Notes under the pieces: model-generated
Told to the model about the DNA's origin: nothing
Seen by the model: only the letters and a program-made list of their open reading frames with translations
The model's database searches: none
Source: Mumia sp. Pv4-285
GTDB taxonomy: Bacteria; Actinomycetota; Actinomycetes; Propionibacteriales; Nocardioidaceae
Direction of reading: 5' to 3'
NCBI RefSeq assembly: GCF_041320275.1
Contig: NZ_CP162023.1
Span: forward strand, 1,054,001-1,118,000
Length of the DNA: 64,000 nucleotides
Program-made: the position numbers and the translations under genes
In this document: positions 58,269 to 64,000 of the stretch, one piece after another
Layout: every line of letters starts with the position of its first letter
Position numbering within the stretch: the stretch's first letter is position 1

Positions 58269-60205
58269 CGTTCTCACGACGAGCCGACCGCAGGACCGGC
58301 GGCGGGCGGATCCCCGTGCTCTACGTCGGCGGCCTCGGCAGGAGCGGATCCACACTTCTCGAGCGGTCGGTGGCCCAGCTTCCCGGTGTCTGCGGCCTCG
58401 GGGAGACCGTCTACATGTGGGAGCGCGGCCTCGTCAACGACGAGCGTTGCGGGTGCGGCCAGCCGTTCTCCGCGTGCGGGTTCTGGACCGCGGTGGGCGA
58501 CGCCGCGTTCGGTGGCTGGGAGAACGTCGACGCCGAGCGCCTCGCGACCCTCGCCCGGACGGTGGACGACGTGAAGCACGTCCCGAGGATGTTCCTCGGC
58601 CGTGGTGGTCGTCAGTTCGCCGAGGCGGCCGAGGAGTACGTCTCCTTCTACGAACGCCTGTACGCCGGTGTTCGCGACGTGACGGGCTGCGAGGTGATCG
58701 TGGACTCGTCCAAGATCACCTCCTTGGCGTACCTGCTCAACCGTTCCCAGCGCGTCGACCTGCGCATGGTCCACATCCTGCGTGACCCGAGGGCGGTCGC
58801 GTACGCGTGGACGAAGGTCGTCAGGCGCCCGGAGATCACCGGCTCCACCGCGTACATGCCGCGCTACTCGCCGGCGTACATGGGCTGCCTCTACAGCGGC
58901 CACCACGTCCTCCTCGAGGCGCTGCGCCTGCGCGGCGTCCCCACCATGAACCTGCGCTACGAGGACTTCGCCGACGAGCCGCTGCCGGCGGTGCGGGCCG
59001 TGGCCGAGTTCGCCGGGCTGACCTGGGACCGCGATGCCGTGTTCGGTGCCGACGACCACACGCTCGACCTCGGCACGGTCCACACGGCGAGCGGCAACCC
59101 GTCCCGGTTCCAGACCGGCGAGGTCGCCGTACGCCGCGACGAGTCGTGGCGCCGGGCGATGCCGCGGCGTCAGCAGCTGGTCGTCAGCGCGCTCACCGCA
59201 CCGCTGGCCCTGGCGTACGGCTACCGCCTCCGCCCCCCGGCGCCCGTGCCGGAGCCGACGCCGACGGGTCCGTCTGCGCTCGCCGAGCTCGACGTCTGGC
59301 CGTCGGTGACAGTCGTCGTCCCCACCCACGACCGGCCGGAGATGATGCGGCGGGCCGTGCGCTCCGTCGTCGAGCAGGACTACCCGGGCCGCATCGACGT
59401 GGTGGTGGTCTTCGACAAGGCCGATCCGGACACCTCGCTCGTCAGCGACGCGGCCGACCGCCCGGTGTCGGTGGTGCGCAACTCGCGGACACCCGGCCTC
59501 GCGGGCGCCCGCAACACAGGGATCCTCGGCTCCCGGTCCGAGCTGGTGGCCTTCCTCGACGACGACGACCACTGGGTCGCCGACAAGCTGTCACGGCAGG
59601 TGCGCGCACTCGCCGCCGAGCCCACCGCGCAGTTCGCGACGACCGCCATGGCGATCGAGTACGAGGACTCGACGATCGTCCGTCTCGCCGGCAAGACGCG
59701 GGTCACCCATCCCGACCTGGTGCGCTCGCGGCTCGCGATGCTGCACTCGTCGTCGTTCGTGGCACGACGCGATGCTCTCGTCGGTCCGATCGGGCTGATC
59801 GACGAGACCATCCCGCGCAGCATGGCCGAGGACTGGGACATCCTGCTCCGTGCCGCTCGCCAGCACCCGATCGTGCACCTCGACGAGCCGCTCGTGCGGG
59901 TGCGGTGGGGCCCCACCTCGTACTTCGCCGACCAGTGGCAGACCCGCAACGAGGCACGCCTCTGGATGCTCGAGCACCACCCCGAGCTGCTCGAGGACCG
60001 CGTCGGTGCCGGACTGACGTACGGCAAGCTCGCGTTCGGCTCGGCGATGCTGGGTCGACGCCGCGACGCGCTCGGCTGGAGCCGCCGCGCGGTGCGTGCC
60101 AACTGGCGCGAACCGCGTACGGTCCTGGCTCTTCTCGTGGTCGCTCGACTGGCCAAGGGCCAGTGGATCGTGGACCAGCTGAACCGGCGCGGACGCGGAA
60201 TCTGA
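58265..60205 (+). CDS. Sulfotransferase-glycosyltransferase (GT2) fusion protein
   Basis: A 646-residue two-domain protein. Residues 15-320 are a sulfotransferase: P-loop VGGLGRSGSTLLERSV (21-36), a Cys-rich CGCGQPFSACGFW (62-74), IVDSSKITSLAYLL and the 3'-phosphate site ILRDPRAVAYAWTK (171-184). A 25-residue Pro-rich linker leads to a GT-A family 2 domain (346-600): TVVVPTHDRPEMMRRAVRSV, PGLAGARNTGILGS, the DxD-type AFLDDDDHW (429-437) and AEDWDILLRA with the base-bearing ED. It could add a sugar and sulfate it. No frame break or stop lies between the domains. Confidence 0.88.
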   Translation: MTFSRRADRRTGGGRIPVLYVGGLGRSGSTLLERSVAQLPGVCGLGETVYMWERGLVNDERCGCGQPFSACGFWTAVGDAAFGGWENVDAERLATLARTVDDVKHVPRMFLGRGGRQFAEAAEEYVSFYERLYAGVRDVTGCEVIVDSSKITSLAYLLNRSQRVDLRMVHILRDPRAVAYAWTKVVRRPEITGSTAYMPRYSPAYMGCLYSGHHVLLEALRLRGVPTMNLRYEDFADEPLPAVRAVAEFAGLTWDRDAVFGADDHTLDLGTVHTASGNPSRFQTGEVAVRRDESWRRAMPRRQQLVVSALTAPLALAYGYRLRPPAPVPEPTPTGPSALAELDVWPSVTVVVPTHDRPEMMRRAVRSVVEQDYPGRIDVVVVFDKADPDTSLVSDAADRPVSVVRNSRTPGLAGARNTGILGSRSELVAFLDDDDHWVADKLSRQVRALAAEPTAQFATTAMAIEYEDSTIVRLAGKTRVTHPDLVRSRLAMLHSSSFVARRDALVGPIGLIDETIPRSMAEDWDILLRAARQHPIVHLDEPLVRVRWGPTSYFADQWQTRNEARLWMLEHHPELLEDRVGAGLTYGKLAFGSAMLGRRRDALGWSRRAVRANWREPRTVLALLVVARLAKGQWIVDQLNRRGRGI

Positions 60206-60302
60206 TCGGACTACCGCAATTCGCGGACAGCGTGACCCCGCGGCCGTTTGAATGGTCGGACGGGGTGCCACGGGGGCACCGCCCGTAGCTCCTGGAGATG
60301 CC

Positions 60303-63300
60303 ATGCTCGCGACCTTCCGACGGACCTCCGTCGTGGTGATCAGCGCAGTTCTTGCTGCTGCCACCGTCCAGCTCGCTCTCGGATCGGCAACGACTGCCGC
60401 CCCGAACCACACGCGAGTCGTCTCGGAGGTGCCTCCTTCCTGGACCCCGGCGATCAACAACGGGTCCGTCCGTGGCATCGCGCAGGTCGGGGCGACGACG
60501 GTGGCGATCGGCGACTTCACCAGTGTCACCCCGTCGGGCGGGTCCAGCGTCGCCCGCAACGGCGCCGTCGCCTTCAACGCGACCGCCGGCGGACTCGTGG
60601 GCGGCTTCAACCCCAGCTTCAACGGCGCTGTCAACGATGTGATCCCCGGACCGACCGACACCACGGTCTACGTCGCCGGGTCCTTCACCCAGGTGAACGG
60701 CACCGCGCGCAGCCGCATCGCACTCCTGAACCTCAGCAACGGATCTCTGGTCGCCTCGTTCGTGCCCCCCAACATCAACGGTGCCGTCAACAGCATCGCC
60801 AAGAACGGCAACCGCATCTACGTCGGCGGCAACTTCACGGCCGCCGCGAACACGACGCACGGCGGCCTCGCGATGATCAACGCCACGACGGGCGCCATCG
60901 ACCAGTCGTTCGGCAATGACGTGGCCGAACGCCACAACGACACAGGCAGCGGCGCGCAGGGAGCGATCGGAGTCCGTGACCTGGAGGTCACGCCCGACGG
61001 GTCGAAGCTGGTCGCGATCGGCAACTTCAAGAAGGTCGACGGGCTCAACCGTGACCAGGCGGTCGTCATCAACACCACTGGCGCGGCATCGCAGGTCGCC
61101 CCCGACTGGCGCACCCGCCGCTACGAGCCGTACTGCTTCAACTGGGCCTTCGACACGTACGTGCGCGGCGTGAGCATCTCGCCGGACGGCTCCTACTTCG
61201 TCGTCGCCTCGACCGGCGGGCCGAGTGGCGGCACGCTCTGCGACACCGCAGCACGCTTCGAGTTCGCCTCGACCGGCGACGACATCCAGCCCACCTGGAT
61301 CAACTACTCCGGTGGAGACACGCTCTGGGGCGTCGAGGTCACCGAGTCAGCGGTCTACGTCGGCGGCCACCAGCGCTGGATGAACAACAGCCTCGCCGGC
61401 GACTCCGCCGGACCCGGTGCCGTGCCGCGTCCCGGCCTGGCGGCCCTGGACACCGAGACGGGTGCACCGTTGAAGTGGAACGCCGCACGCAATCCGCGCG
61501 GCGCCGCGGTCTACGCGTTGGAAGCGACCCCTGCGGGTCTCTGGATGGGCAGCGACACCGAGTACGTCGGGGCGAACTACGCCTACCGTCGTCCCCGGCT
61601 CGCGTTCTTCCCGCATGCGACCGGTGCCGTCAAGGCGTCGGACTCGATCGCCGGTCTGCCCGGCACGGCCTACGTCGGTGGCTCCACGGCGACGTCCAAC
61701 GGCAACATTCTCTACCGCGTGAACGCGGGCGGCAGCACGGTCGGCACGGTCGACGCCGGGCCCGACTGGGAAGCCGACGACCAGGGCTCGAGCCCGTACC
61801 GCAACGAGGGCAGCAACGCCGCCGGCTGGGGCAGCGGCTCGACCACGGACAACACCGTGCCGACGACCACCCCGAACGCCGTCTTCGACTCGGAGCGGTG
61901 GTCACCCTCCGACGATCCGGCGATGAACTGGGCGTTCGCAGCTCCCAACGGCGCTCCGCTGCAGGTCCGGCTGTTCTTCTCGAACCGTTGCAGCTGCACC
62001 TCGGGTGCAGGGCAGCGTGCCTTCGACGTGTCGATCGACGGGACCAAGCGTCTCGACAACTTCGACATCGTCGCGGCGGTCGGTGACCAGCGCGGCACGA
62101 TGCGGGCCTTCAACATCACCAGCGACGGGACGGTCAACATCGACTTCTCCCACGAGGTCGAGAACCCGCTGATCAACGCGATCGAGATCGTCCGCACCGA
62201 CCAGGCACCGCCGGTCCCGGCGGGCAACTCGCTGAGGTCGATCCCGCTGACGACGAGTGGTGCCAGCCCAGCGGTCGAGGTGTCGACGCAAGGCATGGAC
62301 TGGTCAGCGGTCCGCGGCGCGTTCGTCGCCGGCGGCAAGCTCTGGTACGGCCGCACCAACTCGCTGTTCTACTCCCGCACCATCAGCGCGAACGGGACGC
62401 TCGGTCCGGAGGTCACGATCGACCCGTACAACGACCCCCTGTGGGCCGGTGTCTCCGCGGGCAACAACACGGGAACGTACGACGGCAACCGGGTCGGGCT
62501 GTACTCACAGCTGCCGGGCGTGACGAGCATGGCCTACAGCCAGGGTCGCCTCTACTACACACGCTCGGGCGACGCGAACCTCTACTGGCGCTGGTTCAGC
62601 ACCGACAGCGGGATCATCGGCTCCGACACGTTCACGGCCAACGGCGGCCGGTCGTGGAACGGCACGAGCGGGATGTTCTTCGCGAACGACGCGCTCTACT
62701 TCGTCTCGACCAACGGCAACCTCAACCGCATCGGGGTGTCCGCGGGCACTCCGAGCGGCGCGGTCACCGTGGTCGACGGTCCGGGGATGAGCGGCAACAA
62801 CTGGCGTGGCCGTGCGGTGTACCTGACGGGTGCGACCGCGCTCCCGCCGAACGTCAACCCGACGGCCGACTTCACGTCGTCCTGCGTCGACCTGACCTGC
62901 ACCTTCACGGGGGCCGCTACGGACTCCGACGGGACGATCGCCGGCTACGCGTGGGACTTCGGTGACGGTGACGTCGCGACCGGCGAGGTCGCGAACCACA
63001 CCTTCGACGATCCCGGCACGTACTCCGTCAAGGTCGTCGCCACCGACAACCGTGGAGGGACGGGTGAGCGGACCAGGCAGGTCCAGGTGACCGACACTCC
63101 GAACCCGTCCGGGCCGATCACCTTCGTGAACGAGTCGACAGCTGCCGTCAACACGGCCAGCCCGTCTGTCGCGATTCCGGCGGGTGTCCAGGCAGGCGAC
63201 ACGTTGCTGCTCACGGCGAGCGTCAACAACGCGCCCGCCATCAGCACTCCTGCGGGCTGGACGCTGGTCGACAGCGCGGCGACCACCGGACTCACGACGT

Positions 63301-63722
63301 CGGTGTGGACCCGTGAGGCGACCGCCTCGGACGCCGGCAACAACGTGACCGTCGGACTCAGCGCCATCGCCAAGACCACCCTCGCGATCACCGCGTACCG
63401 AGGTGCCGGCGGCGTCGGCGCGACGGCGACGAGCTCGGACGCCGCGACGGCGTCGCACACGACTCCGTCGATCGCCGTGCCCACCGGGTCGTGGGTCGTC
63501 TGGTTCTGGGCCGACAAGTCCCCGAACACCGCCGACTGGACGCCGGGTGCCGGCGTGACGCAGCGCGCCGAGGTCGTGTCCTCGGGCTCGGGTCGGGTGT
63601 CGACGTTCGTCGGCGACACGGCCGGTCCCAGGAGCGGCAACGTCGCCGGTACGACGTCGGTGACCGACGTCGCGAGCAGCCGGGGCGTGAGCTGGTCGAT
63701 CGTCCTCGAACCGAGCTCGTAA
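60303..63722 (+). CDS. Large secreted beta-propeller-like protein with malectin and PKD domains
   Basis: A 1,139-residue exported protein. The signal peptide (about 1-33) is followed by propeller-like repeats at about 40-470 (VYVAGSFTQVNG; IYVGGNFTAAAN; LVAIGNFKKVDG), a malectin-type domain at about 500-640 (VFDSERWSPSDDPAMNWAF...VRLFFSNRC), a second propeller-like part (650-850), a PKD domain (855-945, YAWDFGDGDVATGEVANHTF) and a C-terminal beta domain (950-1,139). Such proteins bind or organise surface polysaccharide. GGAG is close to ATG 60303. A lipoprotein gene begins one base after its stop. Confidence 0.85.
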   Translation: MLATFRRTSVVVISAVLAAATVQLALGSATTAAPNHTRVVSEVPPSWTPAINNGSVRGIAQVGATTVAIGDFTSVTPSGGSSVARNGAVAFNATAGGLVGGFNPSFNGAVNDVIPGPTDTTVYVAGSFTQVNGTARSRIALLNLSNGSLVASFVPPNINGAVNSIAKNGNRIYVGGNFTAAANTTHGGLAMINATTGAIDQSFGNDVAERHNDTGSGAQGAIGVRDLEVTPDGSKLVAIGNFKKVDGLNRDQAVVINTTGAASQVAPDWRTRRYEPYCFNWAFDTYVRGVSISPDGSYFVVASTGGPSGGTLCDTAARFEFASTGDDIQPTWINYSGGDTLWGVEVTESAVYVGGHQRWMNNSLAGDSAGPGAVPRPGLAALDTETGAPLKWNAARNPRGAAVYALEATPAGLWMGSDTEYVGANYAYRRPRLAFFPHATGAVKASDSIAGLPGTAYVGGSTATSNGNILYRVNAGGSTVGTVDAGPDWEADDQGSSPYRNEGSNAAGWGSGSTTDNTVPTTTPNAVFDSERWSPSDDPAMNWAFAAPNGAPLQVRLFFSNRCSCTSGAGQRAFDVSIDGTKRLDNFDIVAAVGDQRGTMRAFNITSDGTVNIDFSHEVENPLINAIEIVRTDQAPPVPAGNSLRSIPLTTSGASPAVEVSTQGMDWSAVRGAFVAGGKLWYGRTNSLFYSRTISANGTLGPEVTIDPYNDPLWAGVSAGNNTGTYDGNRVGLYSQLPGVTSMAYSQGRLYYTRSGDANLYWRWFSTDSGIIGSDTFTANGGRSWNGTSGMFFANDALYFVSTNGNLNRIGVSAGTPSGAVTVVDGPGMSGNNWRGRAVYLTGATALPPNVNPTADFTSSCVDLTCTFTGAATDSDGTIAGYAWDFGDGDVATGEVANHTFDDPGTYSVKVVATDNRGGTGERTRQVQVTDTPNPSGPITFVNESTAAVNTASPSVAIPAGVQAGDTLLLTASVNNAPAISTPAGWTLVDSAATTGLTTSVWTREATASDAGNNVTVGLSAIAKTTLAITAYRGAGGVGATATSSDAATASHTTPSIAVPTGSWVVWFWADKSPNTADWTPGAGVTQRAEVVSSGSGRVSTFVGDTAGPRSGNVAGTTSVTDVASSRGVSWSIVLEPSS

Positions 63723-63723
63723 G

Positions 63724-64000
63724 ATGCTCGCCGTGAGGAATCGACTCGCGCCGACTCTGGTCGCGCTCGCTGCCGCAGCGCTCGTACTCGGGGGATGCAG
63801 CAGCGACGACGAACCATCGGCCGGGTCGACCACGGCGACGAGCTCGGAGTCCCCGGCGTCGGACGACGGTGCGTCGTCCGACGCGGGGGACGGGTCCGGC
63901 GACTCGGGCACCGCTGACGGAGACGCCAGCGAGCCGACGCCGGAGCCGTCGACGAACCCTGCGGCCGAGCCCACCGACGGCACCGCCGAGTCGTCGCAGC
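63724..64000 (+). CDS. Lipoprotein, N-terminal part (runs off the window)
   Basis: The first 92 codons are visible. A lipoprotein signal (LAPTLVALAAAALVLGGC, lipobox LGGC near residue 25) precedes a low-complexity Ser/Asp/Glu/Pro/Thr-rich stretch, typical of a spacer that lifts a domain off the membrane. The functional domain lies past the right edge, so no role can be named. ATG 63724 is one base after the previous stop; GTG 63733 is an alternative start. Confidence 0.75.
   Translation, partial: MLAVRNRLAPTLVALAAAALVLGGCSSDDEPSAGSTTATSSESPASDDGASSDAGDGSGDSGTADGDASEPTPEPSTNPAAEPTDGTAESSQ

Overview
The window is high-GC DNA with dense, often overlapping genes. RpfB, a SepX/GlpR-type divisome protein, a Pmt-type protein O-mannosyltransferase, an ECF42/DGPF pair and abundant leaderless genes point to an actinobacterium. 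Gene order and style suggest the Nocardioidaceae (Nocardioides/Aeromicrobium-like); the family is an inference, the phylum is secure. No phage, insertion sequence or CRISPR array is visible.

Layout. 1-0.2 kb: the tail of a penicillin-acylase-family enzyme, then an inverted-repeat element loaded with 24-bp tandem repeats. 0.4-6.4 kb: 5-formyl-THF cyclo-ligase divergent from galU-moeA-moaC-mog-rimJ-like-sepX/glpR, then tRNA-Ala. 6.4-12.4 kb: a sigma factor/DUF4349/lipoprotein operon, a SnoaL-like gene with a SoxR-box-like promoter, an aldo/keto reductase, the ECF42 sigma factor with its DGPF partner, and a DHFR-family reductase. 12.4-14.9 kb: pmt divergent from rsmI. 15-20.8 kb: a secreted Ig-like protein and three tandem sulfotransferase-like paralogues with a small unknown protein. 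20.8-29.9 kb: metG-tatD-rpfB-rsmA-ispE, an SDR, RidA and an ABC-F ATPase. 29.9-38.6 kb: an MMPL exporter, MarR, a stand-alone HTH plus Clp_N two-gene module, a Tam-like methyltransferase, TetR, an ArsR/serine-hydrolase/membrane-protein operon and a fatty-acid desaturase. 38.8-42.9 kb: tRNA-Gln, glmU-prs, rplY, pth. 43-64 kb: an exopolysaccharide locus (priming phosphosugar transferase, two GH26-like secreted proteins, PssD/E-type transferase, UDP-glucose dehydrogenase, Wzz/Wzc-like protein, Wzy/ligase-like protein, kinase-fold protein, sulfotransferase, flippase, a sulfotransferase-glycosyltransferase fusion, a large secreted malectin/PKD protein and a lipoprotein).

How it fits together. Several metabolic steps feed the surface: GalU makes UDP-glucose, which the locus dehydrogenase can oxidise to UDP-glucuronate, and GlmU makes UDP-GlcNAc. 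Two sulfotransferase modules inside the EPS locus suggest a sulfated acidic polymer; three further paralogues lie 25 kb away. The Wzc-like protein has lost its P-loop lysine, so chain-length control probably does not use tyrosine-kinase cycling.

Regulation is unusually readable. Seventeen start codons lie exactly 6-7 nt after a -10-like hexamer (mostly TANNNT), the signature of leaderless mRNAs. Two divergent pairs (cyclo-ligase/galU and pmt/rsmI) have start codons only 30 and 37 nt apart, so their promoters must interfere. Palindromic operators overlap promoters of the SnoaL-like, SDR, marR, HTH/Clp_N, arsR and desaturase genes. The 16S rRNA methyltransferase RsmA can only be complete if it starts at a CTG that overlaps the rpfB stop codon (CTGA). 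Coordinates were read by eye; family calls rest on motifs, not on searches.
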